64,000 nt of DNA from Fimbriimonadaceae bacterium (GCA_023957775.1 JAMLGR010000017.1:31824-95823), one strand, 5' to 3'; positions 15,993-26,724 are shown, numbered from the stretch's first letter. The notes: generated from the letters alone by a model not told the origin. Numbers and translations: made by a program.

Positions 15993-16797
15993 CAACATGG
16001 GGTTCGGCCTCCTTGGTTTCGACTTCGACCTCGACTTCGGGCATGGTTTCGAGTTCCGCCTCGAGCTCGGCGGGCGCGGGCACGCCGTCCTCGACTTCCA
16101 CGCCGACGGGCTGGCGGCGGCGCGGCATCGCGATCTCCTGCACGAGCTTCCGCTCGGGGAGCACTTCGCCCTTGTAGATCCAAACCTTCACACCGATCGA
16201 GCCGTACATGGTCCGGGCGGTGGCAAAGCCGTAGTCGATGTCCGCGCGAAGGGTGTGCAGCGGGATCTTCCCGGTCTTGTCGCTCTCACGACGGGCGATT
16301 TCGGAGCCGTTGAGGCGACCCGAAACCTGCACCTTCATGCCGCGCCCGTTCATGCGGAGCATGCGGGTCATGGCCTGGCGCATCGCGCGCCGGTGCGAGA
16401 TGCGGCGCTCCAACTGGATGCAGATGTTCTCCGCAACGAGTTGGGCGTCCAGTTCGGGCTGTCGGACTTCGGTGACGTTCACCTGGACCACCGACGTGGG
16501 GTCGTCGCGGCGCACGAGGCGGTTGAGAACCTCCGTGAGTTCGTCGATGCCCTTGCCGCCACGGCCGATGATTGCGCCGGGACGCGCGGTGAAGATCGTG
16601 ACCTTCACGCGGTTCGCCGCACGCTCGATCTCGACGCGGGACACGTTGCCGAGTCCCACGCGGTCCTTGATGAAATTGCGGATGCGCTCGTCGAGCACGA
16701 GGGCGGGACCGTAGCCCTTCTTGCCGAAGAACCAGTGGCTGTCCCAGCCTCGGATCACGCCGACCCGAAAACCTACCGGATGAATCTTTTGGCCCAA
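15985..16797 (-). CDS. rpsC: 30S ribosomal protein S3
   Basis: 270 residues. Type II KH domain with [17 protein letters not shown], plus the C-terminal S3 domain ([49 protein letters not shown]). S3 lines the mRNA entry channel. It has a Glu-rich tail of about 40 residues after [13 protein letters not shown] ([20 protein letters not shown]) that the 210-240-residue homologues lack. It starts two nt after rplV, whose own product also has a long acidic tail. Confidence 0.97.
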   Translation of the reverse strand: MGQKIHPVGFRVGVIRGWDSHWFFGKKGYGPALVLDERIRNFIKDRVGLGNVSRVEIERAANRVKVTIFTARPGAIIGRGGKGIDELTEVLNRLVRRDDPTSVVQVNVTEVRQPELDAQLVAENICIQLERRISHRRAMRQAMTRMLRMNGRGMKVQVSGRLNGSEIARRESDKTGKIPLHTLRADIDYGFATARTMYGSIGVKVWIYKGEVLPERKLVQEIAMPRRRQPVGVEVEDGVPAPAELEAELETMPEVEVEVETKEAEPHVDA

Positions 16798-16799
16798 AT

Positions 16800-17507
16800 C
16801 TACTCTGCTCCCTTCTTGTCGTCTTCCGCCTTCGCCTCGCCTTCGGCTTCGGCTTCGGCGGACGGGTCCGCCTTGGTCTCTGCTTGCGCCTCGGCTTCGG
16901 CTTCGGCTTCGGCTTCGGCGGACGGGTCCGCCTCGTTGTGTGTCTTCGCCTCTTCGCCAGGCTCGGCTTCCACCGGCGCCTCAGCGGGAGTCTTCTCAAC
17001 CGGAGCTTCCACAGGGGCCTCGGCCACGGCCTCAACAGGCATCTCCTCCACTTGAGGGGATTCATCCGCCGTAGCTTTAGCGGAGGCGGAGGCGGGCTTC
17101 TTGGGGCGCTTGCCGTCGGCGAGCTTCGGCCGCGGCTTGGCTTGCGTGCCGTGCGCTTTGACCCTCGCCTGCGGTTCCGCTTCTTCAACCACCACGGTGA
17201 TGTGGCTGGTCTTCTTCACGATGCGGTTGCCGCGACCCATGGCGCGCGCCTGCAGGCGCTTGAGCCGCGGGCCCTCGTCCACCATGATCGTCGAAATCTT
17301 GAGCGCTTCGAGCGAGAGCCCGTGGTTCTCCTGGGCGTTGGCCATCGCGCTGATCAGCACCTTGCGCAGGGCCTTCGCACCCTTGCTGGGGTGGTACCGA
17401 AGCAACGCGGCGGTGTAGCCCGCGTCCTTTCCGCGCACCTTGTCGGCGATGATCCGCACCTTTCGGGGCTGGACCCTCACATATTTCGCTACTGCTTTAA
17501 CTTCCAT
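16800..17507 (-). CDS. rplV: 50S ribosomal protein L22 with long Ala/Glu-rich C-terminal extension
   Basis: 235 residues from the ATG at 17507, twice the usual 110-120. Residues 1-110 are a normal L22 core ([58 protein letters not shown]), including the loop that reaches into the exit tunnel. Residues 111-235 form an extension: first basic and Pro-rich, then low-complexity Ala/Glu/Pro ([40 protein letters not shown]). A 60-bp tandem duplication encodes part of it (identical 33 bp at 16841 and 16901). The extension should sit on the outside of the ribosome; its role is unknown. Confidence 0.95.
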   Translation of the reverse strand: MEVKAVAKYVRVQPRKVRIIADKVRGKDAGYTAALLRYHPSKGAKALRKVLISAMANAQENHGLSLEALKISTIMVDEGPRLKRLQARAMGRGNRIVKKTSHITVVVEEAEPQARVKAHGTQAKPRPKLADGKRPKKPASASAKATADESPQVEEMPVEAVAEAPVEAPVEKTPAEAPVEAEPGEEAKTHNEADPSAEAEAEAEAEAQAETKADPSAEAEAEGEAKAEDDKKGAE

Positions 17508-17580
17508 TGCACACAGCCATTCCCTTCGCCGCGCCAAACCCTGGGGAAAAGCGCTCTATTGTACCTGCCGGCACCCCGGA

Positions 17581-17868
17581 TCAGCGGATACGCGTCCCCC
17601 TGTCCGGAATCGAGCCGCCATGCCCGCGGTACGTGCGGGTCGGGGCGAATTCGCCCAGCTTGTGGCCGATCATGTTCTCGGTGACGAACACCGGAACGTG
17701 CTTGCGCCCATCGTGCACCGCGAACGTGTGGCCGATCATGTCCGGCACCACCGTCGATCGGCGCGACCAGGTCTTGATCAGCCGCTTCTCGTTCTTTTCG
17801 TTGAGCGCGTTCACCTTCTTCATCAGGTGATCGTCCACGAAGAATCCTTTTTTGAGACTTCTCGCCAT
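17581..17868 (-). CDS. rpsS: 30S ribosomal protein S19
   Basis: 95 residues, normal. Binds 16S rRNA in the head with S13. [60 protein letters not shown] and [11 protein letters not shown] are all canonical. There is a 73-nt gap before rplV, the longest inside this operon apart from the ones around rpsJ. Confidence 0.99.
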   Translation of the reverse strand: MARSLKKGFFVDDHLMKKVNALNEKNEKRLIKTWSRRSTVVPDMIGHTFAVHDGRKHVPVFVTENMIGHKLGEFAPTRTYRGHGGSIPDRGTRIR

Positions 17869-17898
17869 ACGCTTGTTTCGGTTCGCCGCCCTACGCGG

Positions 17899-18729
17899 TT
17901 ACTTCGTCCTCCGGCGCACGATGAACTTGTCCGTGCGCTTGTTGCTGCGGGTCTTGGCGCCGAGCGCCTTGTTGCCCCAGCGATCGACCGGGCCCTTCTT
18001 GCGTCCCACGGGGGACTTCGCTTCGCCGCCACCGTGCGGGTGGTCGCGCGGGCTCTTCACGACGCCGCGAACGTGCGGCTTGCGGCCGAGGCCGCGGTTT
18101 TTGCCCGCCTTGCCGATCGATTCGTTCTCGTGCTCGGCGTTGCCGACTTCGCCGACGGTCGCGCGGCACGTGTGGTGCACCATGCGCATCTCGCCGCTGG
18201 GAAGGCGAAGGGTCACGTACGTGCCCTCCTTGGCCATCACCTGCGCCGAGCCGCCTGCGGCCCGCACCAGCTGCCCGCCCTTGTTGGGCTGCAGCTCGAT
18301 GTTGTGGACCAGCATGCCGAGCGGGATGTTCTTGAGCGGAAGAGCGTTGCCCGGCAGAATGTCCGCCGTCGGTCCGCTCTGCACCATCGTGCCCACCTCG
18401 AGCCCCTTGGGCGCGAGGATGTACCGCTTCTCGCCGTCCAAGTAGTGGAGCAGCGCGATGCGGCACGTGCGGTTCGGGTCGTACTCGATCGCGGCGACCT
18501 TCGCCGCGAAGTTGTCCTTGTCCCGCTTGAAATCCACGATCCGGTAGCGCGTCTTGTTGCCGCCGCCCCGGTTGAACGAGGTCGTCCGGCCCGTGGAGTT
18601 GCGGCCGCCGGATTTGGGCTTGGGCGCGACCAGCTTCTTCTCGGGCTTGCCTTTGGTCAGCTCCGAGTAGGTAGAGGACGCCATGAAGCGTCGCCCGGGC
18701 GATGTCGGTTTGTGCTGTTTGATCGGCAT
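17899..18729 (-). CDS. rplB: 50S ribosomal protein L2
   Basis: 276 residues, normal. L2 supports peptidyl transferase activity and subunit association. It has the OB and SH3-like domains ([60 protein letters not shown]) and the conserved histidine motif [20 protein letters not shown]. Starts one nt after the rplW stop. Confidence 0.99.
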   Translation of the reverse strand: MPIKQHKPTSPGRRFMASSTYSELTKGKPEKKLVAPKPKSGGRNSTGRTTSFNRGGGNKTRYRIVDFKRDKDNFAAKVAAIEYDPNRTCRIALLHYLDGEKRYILAPKGLEVGTMVQSGPTADILPGNALPLKNIPLGMLVHNIELQPNKGGQLVRAAGGSAQVMAKEGTYVTLRLPSGEMRMVHHTCRATVGEVGNAEHENESIGKAGKNRGLGRKPHVRGVVKSPRDHPHGGGEAKSPVGRKKGPVDRWGNKALGAKTRSNKRTDKFIVRRRTK

Positions 18730-18730
18730 C

Positions 18731-19084
18731 TTAGACTCCGTAATCCTCGAGCATCTGGCCCTTGGCGAGCGTCACGATCGCCTTCTTGCGGTCGGACCGG
18801 CGCCCCGTGGCGCTCACGCGGGAGCGCACGCGCTTGGTCTTGCCGTGCATCGTGATCGTGCGGACGCTCGTGACCTCGATCAGCTCGTCCTTCTTCTTCT
18901 TGCCGGCGTTGTAGATCGCCTCGATGGCCGCCTTGATCTCGAGTTTGTTCGCGTGCTTGTTCACGAGGAACGTGTACTTGCGCACGAGGTCCGCCTCGTC
19001 CCGAATCCTCGGATCTCCGTAGGACTGGGCGGCCGACCGCTCGGTGATGTACGGCTGCAGAATGATTTCGTAAGGGCTCTTCAC
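18731..19084 (-). CDS. rplW: 50S ribosomal protein L23
   Basis: 117 residues from a GTG at 19084 that overlaps the rplD stop (GTGA). L23 sits at the tunnel exit and docks trigger factor and [43 protein letters not shown] and [20 protein letters not shown] match. The C-terminus is about 15 residues longer than usual and basic/hydrophobic ([18 protein letters not shown]). Confidence 0.96.
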   Translation of the reverse strand: MKSPYEIILQPYITERSAAQSYGDPRIRDEADLVRKYTFLVNKHANKLEIKAAIEAIYNAGKKKKDELIEVTSVRTITMHGKTKRVRSRVSATGRRSDRKKAIVTLAKGQMLEDYGV

Positions 19085-19743
19085 TTTGCCCAAACCTCCT
19101 CGATCTTGGCGAGCGCGTCTTTGGCGATCACCACGTGGTGCGCCACCATCACGTCCCGCGTGGAGAACACGGCCGACTTCGTCTCGTCGCCCTTGCCCGA
19201 CGGCGCGGTCCGCACCACCACGTTCGGCAGGTTGCGGAAACACTTGTGGGTGACCTCGTCGTACTCGGGAAGCACGATCAGTACGCGGCGCGTGCTCGCC
19301 AAGTCGAACGCCTTGAGCATGTCGGTCCCGTGCTTGGTCCGCGGCTCGGTGAACAGAATCTTGTCCGCGATCGTCACGGTGCCTTCGTTGAGCTTGGCGG
19401 CCAGCGCGCCCAGCAGCGCTGCCCGGCGCTCCTTGCGGTTGACCTTCTTGTCGTAGTCGCGCGGCTTGACGGCCAGCGCCATTCCGCCATGGGCGTAGTG
19501 CGGGGCGCGGATCGTTCCCTGGCGGGCGTTGCCGGTCTTCTTCTGCTTGTACGGCTTGCGGCCGCCGCCTCGGACTTCCGATCGCGTCTTCGCAGACTGG
19601 GTGCCTTGGCGCTTGTTGGACTCTTCGGCGACGAACGCGCGGTGGATCACCGCGGAGATCGCTTCGGCTTCGGCAATCGCGGGACTGAGATCGTGCGTGC
19701 CGACCTTCTTCCCGTCCTTTCCTTTGACATCGATTTTGGCCAT
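19081..19743 (-). CDS. rplD: 50S ribosomal protein L4
   Basis: 220 residues. Diagnostic loop TQSAKTRSEVRGGGRKPYKQ followed by KKTGNARQGTIRAPHYAHGG, which extends into the exit tunnel. In Gammaproteobacteria L4 also represses its own S10 operon through the leader; here the transcript containing rplD has its own structured leader upstream of rplC. Starts 6 nt after rplC. Confidence 0.98.
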   Translation of the reverse strand: MAKIDVKGKDGKKVGTHDLSPAIAEAEAISAVIHRAFVAEESNKRQGTQSAKTRSEVRGGGRKPYKQKKTGNARQGTIRAPHYAHGGMALAVKPRDYDKKVNRKERRAALLGALAAKLNEGTVTIADKILFTEPRTKHGTDMLKAFDLASTRRVLIVLPEYDEVTHKCFRNLPNVVVRTAPSGKGDETKSAVFSTRDVMVAHHVVIAKDALAKIEEVWAK

Positions 19744-19749
19744 GATTGC

Positions 19750-20379
19750 TTACCTGCCCTCAACCTTCTTGATGGTCACCAGGGTGCCGTTCGCGCCGGG
19801 CACGCTGCCGTCGATGAGGAGGAGGTTGCGCTCGGTGTCCACCTTCACGATCTTGAGGCTCTTCTGGGTGACGGTCTCGCCACCCATGCGCCCTGGTCGG
19901 CGCGAGCCCTTGAACACGCGCTGCGGCCCCGTGGCTCCGTTGGAGAGCGGCCGGCGGTGGGTCATGTAGCCGTGGGTCATCTGCTGGCCCTTGAAGTGGT
20001 ACCGCTTGACGCCTCCGGCGAACCCCTTGCCCTTGCTCGTGCTCGTCACGGTGACCGGCTGGCCCTCTTCAAAGATGCCGACGCCGATCTCCTGCCCCAG
20101 CTCGAGGCCGTCCGTGGCGTCCGTGCGGAACTCGCGCAGGGTGCGCACGTTCTGCGTGACGCCCGCCTTCTTCAGGTGGCCGTGTTTGGGGAAGGTGAGG
20201 TGCTTGTCGCTGATCGGGTCGAACCCGACTTGCACCGCGGCATAGCCGTCCGTGTCCTGGGTCTTGATCTGCGTGACGACGACCGGGCCGGCCTGAATGA
20301 CCGTCACGGGCACCATCTTGCCCTCCTCCGTAAAGAGGTGGGTCATGCCTATCTTCTTGCCTAAAATTCCTGGCAGCAT
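19750..20379 (-). CDS. rplC: 50S ribosomal protein L3
   Basis: 209 residues from the ATG at 20379 with AGGAG 6 nt upstream; the frame stays open upstream into the leader. MLPGILGKKIGMTHLFTEEG, SKGKGFAGGVKRYHFKGQQM, THGYMTHRRPLSNGATGPQR, VFKGSRRPGRMGGETVTQKS are canonical; the Gln in the second motif is the methylated residue in E. coli. First gene of a separate transcription unit, with its own promoter 170-200 nt upstream, unlike the usual rpsJ-rplC arrangement. Confidence 0.98.
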   Translation of the reverse strand: MLPGILGKKIGMTHLFTEEGKMVPVTVIQAGPVVVTQIKTQDTDGYAAVQVGFDPISDKHLTFPKHGHLKKAGVTQNVRTLREFRTDATDGLELGQEIGVGIFEEGQPVTVTSTSKGKGFAGGVKRYHFKGQQMTHGYMTHRRPLSNGATGPQRVFKGSRRPGRMGGETVTQKSLKIVKVDTERNLLLIDGSVPGANGTLVTIKKVEGR

Positions 20380-20519
20380 CCAACGCTCCTGGGGCACGCG
20401 CGAGCGCGCCTCGTGATAATGTGTTCCGCGCCTCAGCTTCACCGTCCATGCCCGCCTGTTGGCGCCGTTGCCCCCGCGGGGGTCGGCGGCGGACCGACTC
20501 TCGAAGCCGTTGCCCTGAA

Positions 20520-20537
20520 CAAGGGGCGAACCCCTTG
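20520..20537 (-). promoter_or_regulatory. Stable hairpin at the 5' end of the rplC leader
   Basis: On the minus strand CAAGGGG-TTCG-CCCCTTG, a 7-bp stem closed by a UUCG tetraloop, starting about 5 nt after the predicted transcription start. The leader then runs about 140 nt more to rplC, with further GC-rich inverted repeats. It may stabilise the mRNA or be part of a ribosomal-protein binding site. Confidence 0.5.
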
Positions 20538-20548
20538 CGAACTTGGAA

Positions 20549-20578
20549 GTTATACCCGGGTTCGCGGCAGGTCGTCAA
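20549..20578 (-). promoter_or_regulatory. Sigma70-type promoter of the rplC-rplE operon
   Basis: On the minus strand TTGACG at 20578-20573, an 18-nt spacer, TATAAC at 20554-20549. Predicted start near 20542, about 163 nt before rplC. This is one of only three good two-box promoters in the window; all three drive translation genes. Confidence 0.8.
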
Positions 20579-20608
20579 TGGTCCGCATGGCCTAGCTTCA
20601 CCTCTACG

Positions 20609-20686
20609 TGCCACGCCCGCCAGACGGGCGTGCTTGGACTCCCTGCTCGAACGCGGGACTCACGCCCGACAAGCGGGCGTGGCACC
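20609..20686. repeat. Head-to-head pair of CACGCCCG palindromes between rpsJ and rplC
   Basis: GTGCCACGCCCG...CGGGCGTG and, 30 nt on, CACGCCCG...CGGGCGTGGCAC. The pair as a whole is also an inverted repeat. It is the same arrangement as the core of the MITE-like elements at 40970 and 63415. The remaining parts of the 400-nt gap (20380-20783) hold the rplC leader and promoter and the rpsJ terminator; nothing else is seen. Confidence 0.85.
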
Positions 20687-20724
20687 CTCCCTGCACCCTC
20701 CCTGGAATCGCACGCTCCCAAATG

Positions 20725-20747
20725 AAAAAGCCCTCCATTCGGAGGGC
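20725..20747 (-). terminator. Rho-independent terminator after rpsJ
   Basis: On the minus strand GCCCTCC-GAAT-GGAGGGC followed by TTTTTC, 37 nt after the rpsJ stop. It separates the rpsL-rpsJ transcript from rplC. Confidence 0.9.
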
Positions 20748-20783
20748 CACCAAATCCAAGGACGAAGGCCCAAGGCCCAAGGC

Positions 20784-21092
20784 CTACAGCTTGATTTCGA
20801 TGTCGACGCCGCTGGGCAGGTCGAGGCGCATGAGGGCGTCGATCGTCTTGTTCGTCGGCTCGAGGATGTCGATGAGACGGTTGTGCGTGCGAAGCTCGAA
20901 GTGCTCCATCGACTCCTTGTCGATGTGCGGACCGCGGATCACGCAGAACTTCCGGATGTTGGTGGGCAGCGGGATGGGCCCGCTGATCCGCGCACCCGTG
21001 CGCTTCGCGGTATCCGAGATCTTCTCGGCCGACTGGTCGATGACGCGGTGGTCGTAGGCCCGCAGCCGAATTCTAACTTTGCTCGTTCGCAT
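20784..21092 (-). CDS. rpsJ: 30S ribosomal protein S10
   Basis: 102 residues, normal. Component of the 30S head and also the NusE transcription antitermination factor. [40 protein letters not shown] and [20 protein letters not shown] are canonical. It follows tuf by 60 nt, with a terminator-like hairpin in between, and is followed by a true terminator, so its expression may be a tunable fraction of tuf transcription. Confidence 0.99.
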   Translation of the reverse strand: MRTSKVRIRLRAYDHRVIDQSAEKISDTAKRTGARISGPIPLPTNIRKFCVIRGPHIDKESMEHFELRTHNRLIDILEPTNKTIDALMRLDLPSGVDIEIKL

Positions 21093-21111
21093 ATTTCGTT
21101 CTCTTCAAAGC

Positions 21112-21141
21112 AAAACCCCCGGGGACCGGGTCCTCGGGGGT
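21112..21141 (-). terminator. Terminator-like hairpin between tuf and rpsJ
   Basis: On the minus strand ACCCCCGAGGA-CCCGG-TCCCCGGGGGT followed by TTTGC. Ten of eleven positions pair; the T-run is short. It probably ends part of the transcripts after tuf. Confidence 0.65.
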
Positions 21142-21152
21142 CTGTTGCGTTC

Positions 21153-22364
<1,212 letters not shown>

Positions 22365-22386
22365 GCTGTTGTTTTCTCCTCCTGCC

Positions 22387-24516
22387 TTACCGCCCGCTCT
22401 GGGCCTTTGCGATGATTTCGTTTCCGATGTTCTGAGGAACTTCCTCGTAGTGCGACGGGGTCACGTTCGGGGTCGCGCGCCCCTGGGTCAAAGACCGCAG
22501 GGTCGTCACGTAGCCGAACATCTCCGCCAAGGGAACGTGCGCGTTGACGATGGTGACACCGCCGAGCGCCGGCTCCATGCCTTCGATGCGACCCCGGCGA
22601 CTGTTGATGTCCCCCACCACGTCGCCGACGTTGATCTCCGGAGTGGTGACCTCGACGTGCATGATGGGCTCTTTCAGCACCGGGCTGGCCTTCTTCATCG
22701 CTTCGCGAAAAGCGATGAGTCCCGCCTGCTTGAACGCGTTCTCGTTCGAGTCCACCTCGTGGTAGCTGCCCTCCATGAGGGACACCTTGACGTCCACGAC
22801 GGGATAGCCCGCGAGGACGCCCGCGAGCAACCCTTCCCGAATGCCCTTTTCGCAGGCGGGAATGTACTCCTTGGGGATCGAACCTCCGACCACCTTGTTC
22901 TCGAACACGAATCCCGAGCCCGCGGCCAACGGCTCCATCTCGATCCAGCAGTGGCCGTACTGGCCCGAACCGCCGGTCTGACGGATGAAGCGCCCCTCGG
23001 CACGGCTGTGGACGCGCACGGTCTCCCGATACGCGACCTGCGGCTTGCCTTGGTTGGCTTGGACTCCAAACTCTCGGTTGAGGCGGTCCACGATGATCTC
23101 GAGGTGCAGTTCGCCCATGCCCGAGATGATCGTCTGGCCGCTCTCCTGGTCCGTGTGGACGCGGAACGTGGGATCTTCCTGCGCCAGCCGGTGCAACGAC
23201 GAACCCAGTTTCTCCTGGTCCGCCTTGCTCTTCGGCTCGACGGCGATCTGGATGACCGGCTCGGGGAACTTGATGCTCTCGAGCGCGATCGGGTGCTCCG
23301 GATCGCAGATCGTGTGGCCCGTGTTCACGTCGCTCACGCCGATCACGCCGATGATGTCGCCCGAGTACGCCACGTCCAAGTCCTCGCGGCTGTTCGCGTG
23401 CATCTGCAGGATGCGGCCGACGCGCTCCGTGCGGGTGCGGAAATCGTTGGTCAGCGGATCGCGGTAGCAGACCATGACCTGGCTTCCCTTTTTGAGGGTG
23501 CCGCTGTAGAGGCGCAGGTACGTGAGCCGGCCCACATACTTGTCGCTCATGATCTTGAACGCCAGCGCCGCGTACGGCTGGTCGTCGCCCGGCTTGCGCT
23601 CCTCGGATTGATCGGTGCTCGGGTTCACACCCGTGACCGAGCCGACGTCGAGCGGCGACGGGAGGTAATCCACGACCGAGTCGAGCATGGCCTGCACGCC
23701 CTTGTTCTTGAACGACGAGCCCGAGAGGATCGGCACCAGCTTGTTGGTGATCGTGCCCTTTCGGATCGCGGCGCGGATTTCCGCCTCGCTGATCTCCTGC
23801 CCCTCGAGGAACCGCTCCATGATCGAATCGTCGAAGTCCGAAATGGCCTCGATCATCTTCTCGCGCCACTCGGCGGCGAGGCCGACGAGATCCGCGGGAA
23901 CGTCGCCGTCCTGGAACTCCTTGCCGTCGTCCGACGTGTAGATGCGGGCCTTCATCGTGATGAGGTCCACGTAGCCCTTGTACTGGCTCTCGGCGCCGAT
24001 GGGAATCTGCACGGGCGAGCAGTTGGGACCCAAACGATTCTTGATGCGCTCGACCACGCTGAAGAAGTCCGCCCCGAGGCGGTCCATCTTGTTCACGTAG
24101 ATCACGCGAGGGACCTTGTACTTGTTCGCCTGGCGCCACACGGTCTCGGACTGGGGCTGCACCCCTCCGACCGCGCAGAACACGGCGACCACGCCGTCGA
24201 GCACACGCAGCGAACGCTCGACTTCGACGGTGAAGTCCACGTGGCCCGGCGTGTCGATGATGTTGATCTTGTGCTCGTCCCGATCGCCGTCCGACCCCTT
24301 CCAGAAACAGGTGGTGGCCGCAGACGTGATCGTGATGCCCCGCTCCTGCTCCTGCTCCATCCAGTCCATCGTCGCAGCGCCGTCGTGGACCTCGCCCATC
24401 TTGTGCTGCTTGCCGGTGTAGTACAGGATCCGCTCGGTCGTCGTCGTCTTGCCCGCGTCAATATGCGCGGCAATGCCGATGTTCCGAACTCGATCGAGAG
24501 GGTGGGTACGTGCCAT
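22387..24516 (-). CDS. fusA: Elongation factor G
   Basis: 709 residues. Catalyses translocation using GTP. G1 [20 protein letters not shown], switch [30 protein letters not shown], domain [22 protein letters not shown], domain [22 protein letters not shown] and domain [17 protein letters not shown] are all present. One long-form EF-G in the canonical str position, 6 nt after rpsG. Confidence 0.99.
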   Translation of the reverse strand: MARTHPLDRVRNIGIAAHIDAGKTTTTERILYYTGKQHKMGEVHDGAATMDWMEQEQERGITITSAATTCFWKGSDGDRDEHKINIIDTPGHVDFTVEVERSLRVLDGVVAVFCAVGGVQPQSETVWRQANKYKVPRVIYVNKMDRLGADFFSVVERIKNRLGPNCSPVQIPIGAESQYKGYVDLITMKARIYTSDDGKEFQDGDVPADLVGLAAEWREKMIEAISDFDDSIMERFLEGQEISEAEIRAAIRKGTITNKLVPILSGSSFKNKGVQAMLDSVVDYLPSPLDVGSVTGVNPSTDQSEERKPGDDQPYAALAFKIMSDKYVGRLTYLRLYSGTLKKGSQVMVCYRDPLTNDFRTRTERVGRILQMHANSREDLDVAYSGDIIGVIGVSDVNTGHTICDPEHPIALESIKFPEPVIQIAVEPKSKADQEKLGSSLHRLAQEDPTFRVHTDQESGQTIISGMGELHLEIIVDRLNREFGVQANQGKPQVAYRETVRVHSRAEGRFIRQTGGSGQYGHCWIEMEPLAAGSGFVFENKVVGGSIPKEYIPACEKGIREGLLAGVLAGYPVVDVKVSLMEGSYHEVDSNENAFKQAGLIAFREAMKKASPVLKEPIMHVEVTTPEINVGDVVGDINSRRGRIEGMEPALGGVTIVNAHVPLAEMFGYVTTLRSLTQGRATPNVTPSHYEEVPQNIGNEIIAKAQSGR

Positions 24517-24522
24517 GGAAAA

Positions 24523-24993
24523 CTAAAAACGGTAGTGGGCGAACGCCTTGTTGGCGTCCGCCATGCGGTGCGTGTCCTCACGCTTCTTGATCGCGGTGCC
24601 GGTGCCGTTGTAGGCGTCCAGCAACTCCCCGGAGAGACGCTCGACCATCGTCTTGCCGGAGCGGCGCCGAGCGGCGCCGATCAGCCAGCGCAGGGCCAAC
24701 GTCCGGCGGCGGTCAGGCCGCACGTCCATCGGGACCTGATATGTCTGGCCGCCCACGCGGCGCGGGCGCACTTCGACGCCGGGCATCACGTTGGCGAGCG
24801 CCTTGTCGAAAACCTCGTTCGCGGGAACGCCGGCCTTCTCCTCGCAGATGCGAAGCGCCTCGTAGAAGATGCCTTCGGCCAACGACTTCTTGCCGTCGAG
24901 CATCATGCGGTTGATGAACCGCTGCATCATCTCCGATCCGTAGACGGGATCCGGAAGAATCACTCGCTTGGGTGCAGGTCCTTTTCTTGGCAT
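24523..24993 (-). CDS. rpsG: 30S ribosomal protein S7
   Basis: 156 residues, normal. Primary binder of the 16S rRNA 3' domain. [60 protein letters not shown] and the C-terminal [20 protein letters not shown] are canonical. Starts 12 nt after rpsL. Confidence 0.99.
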   Translation of the reverse strand: MPRKGPAPKRVILPDPVYGSEMMQRFINRMMLDGKKSLAEGIFYEALRICEEKAGVPANEVFDKALANVMPGVEVRPRRVGGQTYQVPMDVRPDRRRTLALRWLIGAARRRSGKTMVERLSGELLDAYNGTGTAIKKREDTHRMADANKAFAHYRF

Positions 24994-25005
24994 GCTAAAT
25001 CCTCG

Positions 25006-25386
25006 TTAACCCGTGGCCTTCGGCCGCTTCGTGCCGTACTTGCTTCGACCCTGCTTGCGGTTCGACGTGCCCGCCGTCTGCTGGGTGCCCCGCACGATGT
25101 GGTACCGCACGCCGGGAAGGTCCTTCACACGGCCGCCGCGCACCAGCACCACCGAGTGCTCCTGCAGGTTGTGTCCCACGCCCGGGATATAGGCCGTGAC
25201 CTCGACTCCATTGGTCAGGCGCACACGCGCAACCTTCCGAAGCGCCGAGTTGGGCTTCTTCGGGGTCACGGTGCGCACCACGGTGCACACACCCCTCTTC
25301 TGGGGGTTCTCCTTCAACGCCGGCGATTTCGATTTCACCTTCGGCGTCGATCGGCCTTTCCGCACGAGCTGGTTGACTGTCGGCAT
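25006..25386 (-). CDS. rpsL: 30S ribosomal protein S12
   Basis: 126 residues from the ATG at 25386. Decoding-centre protein. [60 protein letters not shown] and [12 protein letters not shown] are canonical; both streptomycin-related lysines (in PKKPNS and NLQEHS contexts: Lys in TPKKPN, and the Leu-Gln motif) are in wild-type context. First gene of the str operon, with a leader of about 195 nt that contains a terminator-like hairpin. Confidence 0.99.
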   Translation of the reverse strand: MPTVNQLVRKGRSTPKVKSKSPALKENPQKRGVCTVVRTVTPKKPNSALRKVARVRLTNGVEVTAYIPGVGHNLQEHSVVLVRGGRVKDLPGVRYHIVRGTQQTAGTSNRKQGRSKYGTKRPKATG

Positions 25387-25444
25387 ACTTTGTTCGTTTC
25401 CTTCAAGGCTCCCTTTTCGCTCGGGGAAGGTCCCCTTAGCGAAC

Positions 25445-25476
25445 AAAAAGCCCCTTCGTTTCAACGCGAGAGGGGC
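25445..25476 (-). terminator. Terminator-like hairpin inside the rpsL leader (candidate attenuator)
   Basis: On the minus strand GCCCCT ... AGGGGC with an inner CGTT-GA-AACG, followed by TTTTTG. It lies about 110 nt after the predicted transcription start and 59 nt before the rpsL ATG, so it must be read through or prevented from folding for the operon to be expressed. Confidence 0.65.
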
Positions 25477-25589
25477 GCAAGGCGTCCAAAACTTCGGTCT
25501 GCGATTGTCGCGTTCCCTTCGGTAAGTCCGGCCGCGGCCTCCTCGTCGTTATTAGCCTCGGACGCACAAGGCACCCGATGCCACGTGAA

Positions 25590-25619
25590 AGTATGATGAG
25601 CCGGGGTGCCCAAAGTCAA
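25590..25619 (-). promoter_or_regulatory. Sigma70-type promoter of the str operon
   Basis: On the minus strand TTGACT at 25619-25614, 18-nt spacer, CATACT at 25595-25590. Predicted start near 25583. It lies upstream of the GT2 start on the other strand. Confidence 0.75.
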
Positions 25620-25646
25620 GCGTCCCGCGCAATTCCACCCTTCCCC

Positions 25647-26612
25647 GTGAAGCCAACCGTCTCCATCCTCGTCCCCAGCTACAACCATGCCGCCTACATC
25701 GGCGCCTGCCTGGCGTCCGTGCAAGCCCAAACGATGGACTCCTGGGAGCTGGACCTTGTGGACGATGGTAGCGCGGACGAGACCCTCGCCAGGGCGCGCG
25801 AGGCCGCCGAAGGCGACCCGCGCATCCGCCTGGCCCAAAACCCATCCAATCTCGGCACTTACGGAACGCTCCAGCGGGCCCTGAGCCTGGGTTCGGCCCC
25901 CTACGTCGCCGTGCTGAACTCGGACGACCTCTGGGAACCCGAAAAGCTCGAACGGCAGGTGCGCGCGCTGGAGGCCGAGACGCCCGCCGGGCTCTGCTAC
26001 ACCTTGGGCGTTCGGTTCGGAGACGAGGGGGAGAGCGACGTCCACGGCGACTGGCCGGTCGGCGAACTGCAGGACCCCCTGCCGCTGTTGCTCGCCGAGA
26101 ACCGGATACTCGCCTCCTCGGTTCTGTTTCGGCGCGATCGCCTGCGGTTCGAGACCACCTGCCGCTACTCCGGCGATTGGGTGGCTCTCCTCGAACAGAC
26201 GTGGGACCGTTTCGCGGCCTGCATTCCCGAACCTCTCACCCGGTGGCGCGTCCACGGGGCGAACACCTTCACGCAGAGCCCGGGGCAGGTGCGCGAGGAG
26301 ATCCGGGTGCGCCAGGCGATCGCGACGGTCGGATGGGGTTGGATCACACCGACGAGGCCCGCCCAAGCCGTTCGCCGGGGCCTCGCGCAAAACGCGTTGC
26401 ACCTGGCCGCGGCACACGTGTTCTTCGGCGAACGCCTACCCGCGCTGCAATCCGCCGCCGCCTCCATTCGGCTCGCCGGAACCGCAACGGCCTGGAAACG
26501 ACTCGCCGCCGCCGCCCTGCCCATCCGCGTCGCACGAAGAAGGCTGTGGGGCAACGCCCCCAAGCCCGACCCCCTGCCACCCGCTCCCCCGCTCGAGCTG
26601 AGGCGCCCCTGA
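25647..26612 (+). CDS. Family 2 glycosyltransferase
   Basis: 321 residues from a GTG at 25647, where the GT-A fold begins at once (KPTVSILVPSYNHAAYIGAC); an upstream ATG at 25578 is in frame but would overlap the str promoter. Nucleotide-sugar motifs: VDDGSADETL and VLNSDDLWEPEKLERQV. A tail after about residue 220 includes RWRVHGANTFTQSP and ends Pro-rich. It transfers a sugar to an unknown acceptor, probably in surface polysaccharide or protein glycosylation. No other polysaccharide gene is adjacent. Divergent from rpsL, followed by lysS. Confidence 0.88.
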   Translation: MKPTVSILVPSYNHAAYIGACLASVQAQTMDSWELDLVDDGSADETLARAREAAEGDPRIRLAQNPSNLGTYGTLQRALSLGSAPYVAVLNSDDLWEPEKLERQVRALEAETPAGLCYTLGVRFGDEGESDVHGDWPVGELQDPLPLLLAENRILASSVLFRRDRLRFETTCRYSGDWVALLEQTWDRFAACIPEPLTRWRVHGANTFTQSPGQVREEIRVRQAIATVGWGWITPTRPAQAVRRGLAQNALHLAAAHVFFGERLPALQSAAASIRLAGTATAWKRLAAAALPIRVARRRLWGNAPKPDPLPPAPPLELRRP

Positions 26613-26670
26613 GCGCCCTCGAAGTCTCACGCAAAGAACGCAAAGAACGCGGAGGGGAACTCGCCTCCCC

Positions 26671-26707
26671 ACGACAAACGACAAACGAAGAACGACAAGC
26701 GACGAAG
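26671..26707 (+). repeat. Heptad tandem repeat (ACGACAA) abutting the lysS -10 element
   Basis: ACGACAA ACGACAA ACGAAGA ACGACAA GCGACGA, directly followed by AG-TAAACT. Preceded (26625-26660) by inverted copies of the TTTGCGTTCTTTGCGTGA repeat. Confidence 0.75.
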
Positions 26708-26713
26708 TAAACT
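26708..26713 (+). promoter_or_regulatory. Candidate -10 element (TAAACT) for lysS
   Basis: TAAACT ends 11 nt before the lysS ATG at 26725, giving a leader of only a few nt. Confidence 0.45.
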
Positions 26714-26724
26714 CCCCCTCCCCT

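Noticed and set aside
25578..25646. Upstream ATG for the GT2 glycosyltransferase
   Set aside because: It would overlap the str operon promoter and add 23 residues unlike any GT2 start; the fold begins at the GTG at 25647.
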